This document shows positions 16,218 to 24,096 of a stretch of DNA of 26,712 nt, piece by piece. The DNA comes from an uncultured Paracoccaceae bacterium. Its GTDB lineage: Bacteria > Pseudomonadota > Alphaproteobacteria > Rhodobacterales > Rhodobacteraceae. Numbering within the stretch: position 1 is the first letter of the stretch; every line of letters begins with the position of its first letter. The stretch lies in assembly GCA_937907485.1 (NCBI GenBank), contig CALESR010000015.1, positions 1 to 26,712 of the forward strand, read 5' to 3'. Under the pieces are notes generated by a model. It did no database searches, had not been told where the DNA came from, and was given only the letters and a program-made list of their open reading frames with translations. The position numbers were made by a program, and so were the translations under genes.

Positions 16218-16795
16218 CCGCGCCCCGCATCCGCAAGACCTTGTTGGCTGTCGAGACCATTCACCACGAGGGCGGACCGCCCCCTGCGACGCCGTTGCGG
16301 GTGGGCAGTATCGTCTCGGTGGTCGCCAACCCCTTTGCCGGGCGCTATGAGCCCGACCTCATGCCCTTCATGGCCGCGCTGAAGCCGATGGCGCGCCAGA
16401 TGGCGGCGCGGTTGATCGAGGCGCTGGGCGGCGCCGCGCAGATCGAGGCCTATGGCAAGGGCGCCATCGTCGGCGCCGCCGGCGAGATCGAGCACGGCGC
16501 GGTCTGGCACGAGGCCGGCGGCTGGGCCATGCGCGAGGCGTTGGGCGGCACCAAGGCCATCGTGCCGGCGTCAAAGGCTGTGGGCGCGTTGGGCCTGCGG
16601 TTGATGGTGCCGCTGGGCCATATCAACGCGGCCTATGTGCGCAGCCATTTCGCCAGCACCGACATCGGCCTGCACGACGCGCCGCGCGCCGACGAGATCC
16701 TCTTTGGGCTGGTGATGGCGACCGGGGGCCGGGTGCATCACCGGCTGGGCGGATTGTCGGTTGACCAGATCAAGGGCGAAGACGGCCAACGCTGA
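16214..16795 (+). CDS. DUF1185 / amino acid synthesis family protein
   Basis: A 193-residue protein recognised from its family pattern: RKTLLAVETIHHEGG at the start, VANPFAGRYEPDL near 36-48, a central AYGKGAIVGAAGEIEHGAVWHEAGG, and a C-terminal ADEILFGLVMATGGRVHHRLGGL. The family (PF06684, named amino acid synthesis) has structures but no well-established reaction. Conserved His and Glu residues in the central block suggest catalysis. It is translationally coupled to the VOC gene (ATGA) and followed after 22 bases by the FAH-family gene. This neighbourhood links the family to catabolism rather than amino acid synthesis in this organism. It may act on a hydroxamate-, amide- or enol-type intermediate, but I do not assign a function. 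Confidence 0.85.
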   Translation: MTAPRIRKTLLAVETIHHEGGPPPATPLRVGSIVSVVANPFAGRYEPDLMPFMAALKPMARQMAARLIEALGGAAQIEAYGKGAIVGAAGEIEHGAVWHEAGGWAMREALGGTKAIVPASKAVGALGLRLMVPLGHINAAYVRSHFASTDIGLHDAPRADEILFGLVMATGGRVHHRLGGLSVDQIKGEDGQR

Positions 16796-16817
16796 ACCGC
16801 AAACCAAAGGGAATGTC

Positions 16818-17699
16818 ATGAAACTTGTCAGTTATCGCCATGACGGGCAGGACCGCTATGGCGCGGTCAAGGGCGAGGGAATTGTTGATCTGTGGGCACG
16901 GCTGCGGGCCGGGACCCACGGGCAGCGCCCCTATCCGACGCTGGCCAGCCTGCTGGCCGACGGGCTGGACCACGCGCGCCAGATCGTCGCCAGCGCCGAG
17001 CCGGACGTCGCCCTTGCTGCCGTCGAGTTGCTGCCGGTGATCCCCAACCCCGACAAGATCCTGCTGGCCGCGGTCAATTACGAAGACCACATGAAAGAGG
17101 CCAATCGCGGCCACACCGAAAACCCGGTGCTGTTCTTGCGCACGGCTGCTTCGCAGGTCGGGCATCTGCAACCGATCATCCGGCCCTACCTGTCCGAGCG
17201 GCTGGATTACGAGGGCGAGTTGGCGCTGGTCATCGGCAAGGGCGGGCGGCACATTCCGGTCGAGTCCGCGATGGCGCATGTCGCGGGGTTCTCGTGTTAC
17301 AACGATGCCAGCGTGCGCGACTGGCAGCGCCACACCAGCCAGTTCACCGCGGGCAAGAATTTCTGGCGCACCGGGGCGTTTGGTCCGTGGCTGATCACGA
17401 CGGACGAGGTGCCCGATCCGTTCAATCTGGATCTGGTGACGCGGCTGAACGGGGTCGAACTGCAGCGCACCAACACGCGGCTGCTGGTGCATTCGATGCA
17501 GCGGCTGATCTCCTATGCCTCGGATTTCACCCCGTTGGTGCCCGGCGACGTGATCGTCACCGGCACCTGTGGCGGGGTGGGGTTCCTGCGTGAGCCGCCG
17601 ATCTTCCTGAAGCCGGGTGACACGGTCGAGGTCGAGATTCAGGACATCGGCACGCTGGTCAATTCGGTCGCAGACGAACCCCGCGCGCAGGAGGTCTGA
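16818..17699 (+). CDS. Fumarylacetoacetate hydrolase (FAH) family protein
   Basis: A 293-residue FAH-fold enzyme. The N-terminal domain spans 1 to about 70; the catalytic domain begins at KILLAAVNYEDHMKEA. The metal triad is E132, E134 (YEGELALVIG) and D163 (CYNDASVRDWQ), with K180 in the TAGKNFWRTGAFGP segment. The TGTCGGVGF block near 248-256 matches the typical TGTPxGVGF with one change. Relatives hydrolyse acylpyruvates, decarboxylate oxaloacetate, or hydrate/isomerise 2-oxohex-enedioates in aromatic breakdown. An upstream in-frame extension exists inside the preceding gene, but the ATG at 16818 has GGGA upstream and matches the family N-terminus (MKLVSYR). It should act after ring opening in this operon. 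Confidence 0.92.
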   Translation: MKLVSYRHDGQDRYGAVKGEGIVDLWARLRAGTHGQRPYPTLASLLADGLDHARQIVASAEPDVALAAVELLPVIPNPDKILLAAVNYEDHMKEANRGHTENPVLFLRTAASQVGHLQPIIRPYLSERLDYEGELALVIGKGGRHIPVESAMAHVAGFSCYNDASVRDWQRHTSQFTAGKNFWRTGAFGPWLITTDEVPDPFNLDLVTRLNGVELQRTNTRLLVHSMQRLISYASDFTPLVPGDVIVTGTCGGVGFLREPPIFLKPGDTVEVEIQDIGTLVNSVADEPRAQEV

Positions 17700-17702
17700 G
17701 CG

Positions 17703-18557
17703 ATGACCGGCGTGGGCTTTGCCGGGCTGGGCCGAATGGGGCAGGCGATGGCGCCGCGGCTGGTGGCGGCGGGGTTCGATCTGGCCGTCTGGAACCGCTC
17801 GCCGGGGGTGGCCATCGAAGGGGCCAGTCCGGTTCATTCCCCCGCTGATCTGTGGCAGGGCGCCGGGGTCGTGCTGTGCATGCTGCGCGACGCCGGGGCG
17901 ACGGCGCAGGTGATCGACGCGCTGGGGCAACGGCCCGGCGGGTTGGTCTGCGACATGGCCACCCATGCGCCCGCTGACGCGCTGGCGCTGGCTGAACGGG
18001 CGCGGTCGCTTGGCCTGCGTTATGCCGAGGCGCCGGTTGGCGGCACGGTGGCCCCCGCCCGCGCCGGGCAGCTCATCATCTTTGCCGCCGGGGATGACGC
18101 CGATCTTGATGAACTGGCGCCGCTGCTGGCGCCGTTGGCGCGCGTGGTGCACGGCATGGGGCCGGTGGGTGCCGGGGCGCGGATGAAGATGGCGATGAAC
18201 CTCTTGCTGACGGTCTGGTGGCAGGGCCTGTCCGAGGCGCTGGCGCTGGCCGAGGCTGGGGGACTCGACCGTGCGCAGGTGCTCGATGTGCTGGCCGACA
18301 GCCCCGCCGCGACGCCTGCATTGGCGGTCAAACGGGCGATCCTGCTGGGCCAGCCTGCGCCGGTGGGGTTTGACCTGGCAGGTGTGCTGAAGGACATGCG
18401 CGCCGTCGCGCGCACGTTGGCCGATGGCGGTTTGTCCGCGCCTGCGGCGGCGGGCACCTTCGAGGCCGTCGCCGCGGCCGTCGCTGCCGGTTTCGGCGCG
18501 CAGGACGTGGCCGATCTGGCGCGCTTTCGCCGTCTGGCGGGGGGTCTGAATGGCTGA
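17703..18557 (+). CDS. NAD(P)-dependent beta-hydroxyacid dehydrogenase (3-hydroxyisobutyrate dehydrogenase family)
   Basis: A two-domain dehydrogenase of 284 residues. The Rossmann start GFAGLGRMGQAMAPRL gives the nucleotide site. The substrate motif is DMATHAP at 84-90, with Ala where DxST is usual; APVGGTVAPARAG at 110-122 and the catalytic K162-x3-N166 pair are intact. The C-terminal helical domain (from about 160) includes the inter-domain helix MAMNLLLTVWWQGLSEALALAE. Family members oxidise 3-hydroxyisobutyrate, tartronate semialdehyde or related beta-hydroxyacids. Here it probably handles a small hydroxyacid or semialdehyde from ring or side-chain cleavage. The ATG is three bases past the previous stop, with GGAGG upstream, and its end overlaps the monooxygenase start by eight bases. 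Confidence 0.92.
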   Translation: MTGVGFAGLGRMGQAMAPRLVAAGFDLAVWNRSPGVAIEGASPVHSPADLWQGAGVVLCMLRDAGATAQVIDALGQRPGGLVCDMATHAPADALALAERARSLGLRYAEAPVGGTVAPARAGQLIIFAAGDDADLDELAPLLAPLARVVHGMGPVGAGARMKMAMNLLLTVWWQGLSEALALAEAGGLDRAQVLDVLADSPAATPALAVKRAILLGQPAPVGFDLAGVLKDMRAVARTLADGGLSAPAAAGTFEAVAAAVAAGFGAQDVADLARFRRLAGGLNG

Positions 18558-20133
18558 TCTGCCGCATGAGGTCGAGGTTCTGGTGGTCGGTGGCGGGCCC
18601 ACGGGCCTGTTCGCCGCCAATCTGCTGGCGCTTTATGGCATCGACGTGCTGCTGATCGAGCGCAATCCGACCACCGTGCAGGAACCGCGCGCGGTGATTC
18701 TGGACGACGAGGCCTCGCGCCTGCTGGCGACGCTGGGGGCCGAGGCGGCGATGGAGCCGCATGGATTCGGTCCGGTCGGGGTCTATTATTACTCGACCAT
18801 GGGGTTCACCATCCTGCGGGTCGAGGGGTTCACCACGCCCAATGGTTTCCCCAATCGCACGACGATCTGGCAGCCAAAGCTGGAGGAGATCCTCGCCGAC
18901 ACGCTGCGCAGCCGGGCGCCGGGGCGGCTGGTCCATGGCACCCGGCTGGCCGGGTTCACGCAAGACGACAGCGGGGTGAGTTGCGAGCTGGAGACGCCGA
19001 CAGGCCCTCACCGGCTGCGCGCCAAGTATCTGCTGGCCGCCGACGGTGCGCGCAGTCTGGTCCGCGCCGCCCTGCCGGTCAGCTTTGGCGGCACCACGGC
19101 AGACGAGCAGCCGCATGTCGTCGTCGATGTCGCCGACGACCCGGACGGCCATTTGCCGCACACGAAATTCTACTGCGACCCGCGCCGCCCCTGCACCTGC
19201 GTGCCGCTGCCCTATGGGATGCGGCGGTTCGAGTTCTTTCTGTTCCCGCACGAAGACCCGCAGGCCATGCTGGAGCCCGAGAATCTGGCGCGGCTGTTTG
19301 CGCCCTACCGCGACTGGGCCAAGGTCAAGGTGGTGCGCAAGGCGGTCTATGTGTTCCACGCCCGGCTGGCCTCGGCGCTGGGGCATGGGCGGGTGTTTCT
19401 GGCCGGGGACGCGGCGCATCTGATGCCGCCCTTTGGCGCGCAGGGGCTGAACTCGGGCGCGCGGGATGCCAATTCGCTGGCCTGGAAACTGGCCGGGGTC
19501 TTGCGCGGCACGCTGCCGGCAACCGCGCTCGATGCCTATGATCCCGAGCGACGCGCGCATCTGGCGGCGATCATCCGCTATTCGGTGGGCATGGGGCGGC
19601 TTTCGAATGTGACCTCGCGGGTGCTGGCCCTGGTGCGCGATCTGGCGCTGGGGGCGGCGCTGCTGATCCCGCCGGTGCGGCGCTACTTTCAGCAGATGCG
19701 CCACATGCCACGCCCCGATGTGCGTGCCGGGCTGGTGGCGGGCAGCGCGCACCGGGCCGAGGGGCGCCCGGTGCCGCGCCTGCGGCTGCGCGATGCGCAA
19801 GGGACCGAACACTGGCTGGATGATCTGGCGGGGCCGGGCTTTGCCCTGCTGCGCTTTGGCGCCGAGGTTCCGCCCGCCGTGCTGGCGCGGCTGCGGGACC
19901 GCTGGCCAGACCTGCCGGTTCTGGACATCGGCGGCGCGATGCGCCCTGTCGATCCGGCCGCCGTCGCCGGGCTGGCCGCGACCCTCGTGCTGATGCGGCC
20001 AGACCGTTACAGCGCCATCGTGGCGCCAGCCGAGGGGTTCGCGCAGGCCCTGACCTGCCTTGAACGGCGCCTCGACGATTGCCGGGAGCCGCCGTGCAGC
20101 CCTGTTCTCCTTCCTCGAAAAACTGGAGCCTGA
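18550..20133 (+). CDS. FAD-dependent aromatic-type monooxygenase (MhpA/PheA group)
   Basis: A class A flavoprotein hydroxylase of 527 residues. The FAD dinucleotide motif is G14-G-G16-P-T-G19, with E37 at the end of the second strand. The DG motif is D165-G166 (AADGARSLVR) and the GD motif is D287 within AGDAAHLMPPFGAQGLNSGARDA. The C-terminal portion (from about 395) is the thioredoxin-like domain found in MhpA-, PheA- and rebeccamycin-type hydroxylases, ending about residue 527. Such enzymes use NAD(P)H and oxygen to hydroxylate phenols, hydroxyphenylpropionate or heteroaromatics such as hydroxypyridines. Its presence is the strongest sign that the operon handles an aromatic ring. It overlaps the dehydrogenase gene by eight bases; the next gene starts two bases after its stop. 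Confidence 0.93.
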   Translation: MADLPHEVEVLVVGGGPTGLFAANLLALYGIDVLLIERNPTTVQEPRAVILDDEASRLLATLGAEAAMEPHGFGPVGVYYYSTMGFTILRVEGFTTPNGFPNRTTIWQPKLEEILADTLRSRAPGRLVHGTRLAGFTQDDSGVSCELETPTGPHRLRAKYLLAADGARSLVRAALPVSFGGTTADEQPHVVVDVADDPDGHLPHTKFYCDPRRPCTCVPLPYGMRRFEFFLFPHEDPQAMLEPENLARLFAPYRDWAKVKVVRKAVYVFHARLASALGHGRVFLAGDAAHLMPPFGAQGLNSGARDANSLAWKLAGVLRGTLPATALDAYDPERRAHLAAIIRYSVGMGRLSNVTSRVLALVRDLALGAALLIPPVRRYFQQMRHMPRPDVRAGLVAGSAHRAEGRPVPRLRLRDAQGTEHWLDDLAGPGFALLRFGAEVPPAVLARLRDRWPDLPVLDIGGAMRPVDPAAVAGLAATLVLMRPDRYSAIVAPAEGFAQALTCLERRLDDCREPPCSPVLLPRKTGA

Positions 20134-20135
20134 GC

Positions 20136-22529
20136 ATGAAACGCACTTACCGCGCAGTGGTTATCGGGGGCGGCGTCGTTGGGGCCTCGGTCCTCTATCA
20201 CCTGGCGCGCGAGGGCTGGAGCGATGTCGCGCTGATCGAGCGGGCCGAGTTGACGGCGGGGTCCACATGGCACGCAGCGGCGGGCTTTCATGCGTTGAAC
20301 GGCGATCCGAATGTCGCGGCCCTGCAGCAATACACCATTGGCCTCTATCCGCAGATCGAGGCCGAGAGCGGCATCTCCTGCGGGTTGCACATGACGGGGG
20401 GCGTCAATGTCGCCGCTGATCCGGCCCGCTGGGAGGCGTTGCGCGGCGCCTGCGCCACCTTCCACGCCATCGGCATCGACACCGCCCGGCTGATGGACCG
20501 TGCGCAGATCGAGGCGCTGACCAAGGGCATCATTCGCACCGATGACCTGCTGGGTGGGCTTTATGACCCGACCGAGGGGTATCTGGACCCCAACGGCACC
20601 ACCCATGCCTATGCCAGGGCCGCGCAGAACCGCGGCGCCGATGTGATCCTGCGCAACCGGGTGATTGATCTGATCCCCTGCGCCGATGGCTGGGATGTGG
20701 TGACCGAGCAGGGCACCATCCGGGCCGAGCATGTGGTGAACGCCGCGGGGCTCTGGGCGAAACGGGTGGGGCGGATGGCCGGGGTCGATCTGCCGGTGAC
20801 GCCGATGCAGCACCATTATTTCATCACCGAGCGGGTCGATGATCTGGCGGTCTTTGACCCGGAAATGCCGATCATCGTCGATCTCGACGGTTTTACCTAT
20901 ACGCGGCAGGAGCGCGACGGGCTGCTGATGGGCCTTTACGAGCGCGACCCGCGGCATTGGCAGCCCGAGGGCGCGCCGTGGGATTACGGCATGGAGCTGA
21001 TCGCCCCGGATGTGGACCGCATCATGCCCGAACTGGCCAAGGGGATGGAGCGGTTTCCGGCGCTGTCGCGGGTCGGTATTCGCCGCTGGATCAACGGCGC
21101 CTTTACCTTTGCGCCCGATGGCAACCCGCTGATCGGCCCCATCGGCCCGCGCGGGCATTGGGTGGCCTGCGGGGTGATGGCCGGGTTCAGTCAGGGCGGC
21201 GGTGTCGGCAAGTCGCTGGCGGAGTGGATGGTGCACGGCGCCCCGGCGCAGGACGTCTCGGGGATGGATGTGGCGCGCTTTGGCCCGCAGCATTCCAACC
21301 GCGCCTATATCCGCGACACCACGCGGCAATTTTATGAGCGCCGCTTCGTGATGACCTTTCCCAATGAGCAACTGCCCGCCGGGCGGCCGCTGCGTCAGCC
21401 CGGCGCCCATGCCGACATGAGCGCGGCAGGCGCGCGCTGGGGCCAGAGCTGGGGGATGGAGCTGCCGCTCTATTTCGCGCCCGAGGGGTTTGTCGAGCCG
21501 GGCACCCTGCGGCGCAGTGCGGCCTTTCCGATCGTCGCTGCCGAATGCGCGGCCGTGCGCGATGCGGCGGGGCTTCTGGATACCTCGGGCTTTGCCCGCT
21601 GGGAGGTGACCGGGCCGGGCGCCGAGGCCTGGCTGGACCGGCTGCTGGCCTGCCGTTTGCCGGGGCCGGGGCGGGTGCGGCTGGCGCCGATGCTGGCGGC
21701 GGATGGCCGGTTGATGGGCGACATGACCGTGCTGAACTGGGGGCAGGGGCGCTGGTGGCTGATGGGCAGCTATCGGCTGCGCGCCGTGCATGGCCGCTGG
21801 TTCGCCGGGCATCCCGGCGAGGGCGTGGTGCTGCGCGACCTGTCGGACGCGGTGGCCGGCTTTTCGGTGCAGGGGCCACAGGCGCGCGCCATTCTGGAAC
21901 GGCTGGCGGGCGAGGATCTGGGCGATCTGCGCATGATGCAGGCGCGGCCGCTCGATCTGGGGCTGCACCGCTGCGATGTGGCGCGGCTGTCGCTGTCGGG
22001 GGAGCTGGCCTATGAAATCAACTGCCTGACCGGCGAACACGCGGCGCTGCGCCACGCGCTGCTGGCGGCAGGCGCCGATCTGGGCCTGCGCGAGATCGGC
22101 TGGAACGCGCTGTTCTCGCTCAGGCTGGAGAAATCCATCGGCATCTGGGGCGCCGAGTTTACCCAAGGCTATACCCCGGCGATGACCGGGCTGGACCGCT
22201 GGTGCGACCCGGACAAGGACTTTATCGGCGCCGAGGCGATGCGCGCTGCAGCGCCGCCCGCGCGGCGGCTGGTGACGCTGGCGATCGAGGCCGCCGACGC
22301 CGATTGTGTCGGGTTCGAACCGCTTCGGCGGGATGGCCGGATGGTCGGCATGACCACCTCGGGCGCATGGGGGCACCGCTGCGGCCAGAGTCTGGCGATG
22401 GCACTGGTCGACAGCACCCTTGCCAAAGCAGGGCAGGTTCTGGACGTTCAGGTCATGGGCGATGCCCGCATCGCCCGTGTCATTCCCGCCTCGCCCTGGG
22501 ACCCCTCGGGCCAGCGCGCCCGCAGCTGA
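20136..22529 (+). CDS. Dimethylglycine dehydrogenase-like flavoprotein (DAO plus GcvT domains)
   Basis: An N-demethylating dehydrogenase of 797 residues. The N-terminal DAO domain (about 1-380) has the FAD motif G11-G-G-V-V-G16 and the STWHAAAG motif, where H46 is the probable covalent flavin attachment by analogy with mammalian DMGDH and sarcosine dehydrogenase. The C-terminal half (about 420-797) is a FAO_M/GcvT folate-binding region, seen in ALIERAELT-linked relatives; here the segments AAECAAVRDAAGLLDTSGFARWEVTGPGA and LRLEKSIGIWGAEF are typical. The reaction would oxidise an N-methyl group and pass the carbon to tetrahydrofolate. The amine substrate may be dimethylglycine or a larger N-methyl amino acid. 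An in-frame extension upstream lies inside the monooxygenase gene; the ATG at 20136 has GGAG upstream. Confidence 0.92.
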   Translation: MKRTYRAVVIGGGVVGASVLYHLAREGWSDVALIERAELTAGSTWHAAAGFHALNGDPNVAALQQYTIGLYPQIEAESGISCGLHMTGGVNVAADPARWEALRGACATFHAIGIDTARLMDRAQIEALTKGIIRTDDLLGGLYDPTEGYLDPNGTTHAYARAAQNRGADVILRNRVIDLIPCADGWDVVTEQGTIRAEHVVNAAGLWAKRVGRMAGVDLPVTPMQHHYFITERVDDLAVFDPEMPIIVDLDGFTYTRQERDGLLMGLYERDPRHWQPEGAPWDYGMELIAPDVDRIMPELAKGMERFPALSRVGIRRWINGAFTFAPDGNPLIGPIGPRGHWVACGVMAGFSQGGGVGKSLAEWMVHGAPAQDVSGMDVARFGPQHSNRAYIRDTTRQFYERRFVMTFPNEQLPAGRPLRQPGAHADMSAAGARWGQSWGMELPLYFAPEGFVEPGTLRRSAAFPIVAAECAAVRDAAGLLDTSGFARWEVTGPGAEAWLDRLLACRLPGPGRVRLAPMLAADGRLMGDMTVLNWGQGRWWLMGSYRLRAVHGRWFAGHPGEGVVLRDLSDAVAGFSVQGPQARAILERLAGEDLGDLRMMQARPLDLGLHRCDVARLSLSGELAYEINCLTGEHAALRHALLAAGADLGLREIGWNALFSLRLEKSIGIWGAEFTQGYTPAMTGLDRWCDPDKDFIGAEAMRAAAPPARRLVTLAIEAADADCVGFEPLRRDGRMVGMTTSGAWGHRCGQSLAMALVDSTLAKAGQVLDVQVMGDARIARVIPASPWDPSGQRARS

Positions 22530-22540
22530 AGGAGCCGGAC

Positions 22541-24058
22541 ATGGACCCCACCCGCCGTCGTCGCAGCACCGGGCCGCGTGCCAGTGCCCGTCAGCCCGAG
22601 TATCACAGCCTGCGGCACCCGTTTGCGCCGCAGCCGGTGTTCTCGGACGACAGGGTTGCCGCGCTGCATGAGGCGGCGCTGGGCGTGCTGGAGACCCACG
22701 GCATCAAGGTCCTGCTGCCCGAAGCGGTGGCGGTTTTCCGCGCCGCTGGTGCGTGGGTCGAGGGCGACATGGTGCGCATCGGCCGCGAGATCGTCACGGC
22801 GGCGCTGGCCATGGCGCCGCGCTCGATCGCGTGTCGTGCCGCAACACGGGCGCGCGATCTGGTGCTGGAACCCGGCGCCTTGACCTTTGTGCCGGGGTGC
22901 GGAGCGCCCAATGTCAGCGATGCGCGGCGCGGGCGCAGGCCCGGCACGCAGGCCGATTACGAGGAGCTGTTGAAACTGGTGCAGGGCTTTGAGGCGCTGC
23001 AAATCCTCGGGCCCTTTGTCGAATCGCAGGATGTGCCGCCGCCGCTGCGTCACCTCGCGGTCACCCGCGCACAACTGGAATTGTCCGACAAGTTCCCCTT
23101 CGTCTTTGCCCGTGGCACCCGGCAGCTGGAGGACGCGCTGACGATGATTGCCCTCGCGAGGGGGCTGGACGAGGACGCGGTGCGCGCCCGGGTTCACAGC
23201 TACACCGTCATCAATTCGAACTCGCCGCGCCAGCTGGATATCCCGATGTCGCAGGGCATCCTCGATTTCGCCCGCGCTGGGCAGGTCAGCGTCATCACGC
23301 CGTTTTGCCTGATGGGGGCGATGGCGCCGATCACCGTGGCCGGGGCGCTGGTCTTGCAACACGCCGAGGCGCTGGCGGGCATCACGCTGGCGCAACTGGC
23401 GCGGGCCGGTGCGCCGGTGCTGTATGGCAGTTTCTCGTCCAACGTCGACATGAAATCCGGCGCGCCCGCCTTTGGCACGCCTGCGCATATTCAGGCGACG
23501 CTGGGCGCCGGGCAACTGGCGCGGCACGTCGGGCTGCCCTGGCGGTCCGGGGCGGGCTCGGCGGGCAACGCGCCCGACGCGCAGGGCGCGCAGGAGAATG
23601 CGATGGGCCTATGGGCCTCGCTGATGGCGGGTTCGACAATGGTGGTGCATGCGGCCGGCTGGATGGAGGGCGGGCTGACCTTTGGCTATGAAAAGCTGAT
23701 CGTCGACATGGAAGCCGTGCAAACGCTGGCCGAACTGTGCAGCCCGCCTGCGGGCGACGAGGCGGCGCTGGCGCTGGATGCGATTGCCGAGGTGCCACCG
23801 GGCGGGCACTTCTTTGCCACGCAGCACACGATGGCGCGCTATGAGACCGCGTTTTACGAGCCTCTGGTGACCGATCTGCGCAACCACGGCCAATGGACCG
23901 AGGCCGGCGCCCCGCTGACGCCAGAGCGCGCGCTGGCGGTCTGGGAGGCCCGGCTGGCCGCCTATACCCCACCGCCAGCCTGCGACGGCGTGGCCGAGAC
24001 CCTCGCCCCGTTCCTCGAACGCCGCACCACCGAAGGCGGCGCCGTGCCGATAAGCTGA
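22541..24058 (+). CDS. Trimethylamine methyltransferase (MttB) family protein, non-pyrrolysine
   Basis: A TIM-barrel methyltransferase homologue of 505 residues. The MttB_N-type fold is visible from about residue 30, through FVPGCGAPNV and SYTVINSNSPRQLD, to GAGSAGNAPDAQGAQENAMG (337-356) and HAAGWMEGGLTFGYEKLIVDMEAV. No in-frame amber codon interrupts the gene, so the pyrrolysine of methanogen MttB is absent, as in glycine betaine and other quaternary amine demethylases (MtgB and MtpB types). Those enzymes need a cognate corrinoid protein; none is encoded in this window. It sits between the DMGDH-like and sarcosine oxidase genes, which supports a role in removing the first methyl from a quaternary ammonium or other methylated amine. 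GGAG lies six bases before the ATG. Confidence 0.92.
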   Translation: MDPTRRRRSTGPRASARQPEYHSLRHPFAPQPVFSDDRVAALHEAALGVLETHGIKVLLPEAVAVFRAAGAWVEGDMVRIGREIVTAALAMAPRSIACRAATRARDLVLEPGALTFVPGCGAPNVSDARRGRRPGTQADYEELLKLVQGFEALQILGPFVESQDVPPPLRHLAVTRAQLELSDKFPFVFARGTRQLEDALTMIALARGLDEDAVRARVHSYTVINSNSPRQLDIPMSQGILDFARAGQVSVITPFCLMGAMAPITVAGALVLQHAEALAGITLAQLARAGAPVLYGSFSSNVDMKSGAPAFGTPAHIQATLGAGQLARHVGLPWRSGAGSAGNAPDAQGAQENAMGLWASLMAGSTMVVHAAGWMEGGLTFGYEKLIVDMEAVQTLAELCSPPAGDEAALALDAIAEVPPGGHFFATQHTMARYETAFYEPLVTDLRNHGQWTEAGAPLTPERALAVWEARLAAYTPPPACDGVAETLAPFLERRTTEGGAVPIS

Positions 24059-24096
24059 CCTTTCAACCCTGTCCCGCCTTGCCCACAGGATACACA

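Noticed and set aside
20007..22376. Long minus-strand frame of 789 codons opposite the DMGDH-like gene
   Set aside because: Antisense shadow; the sense strand has the clear flavin and folate domains.
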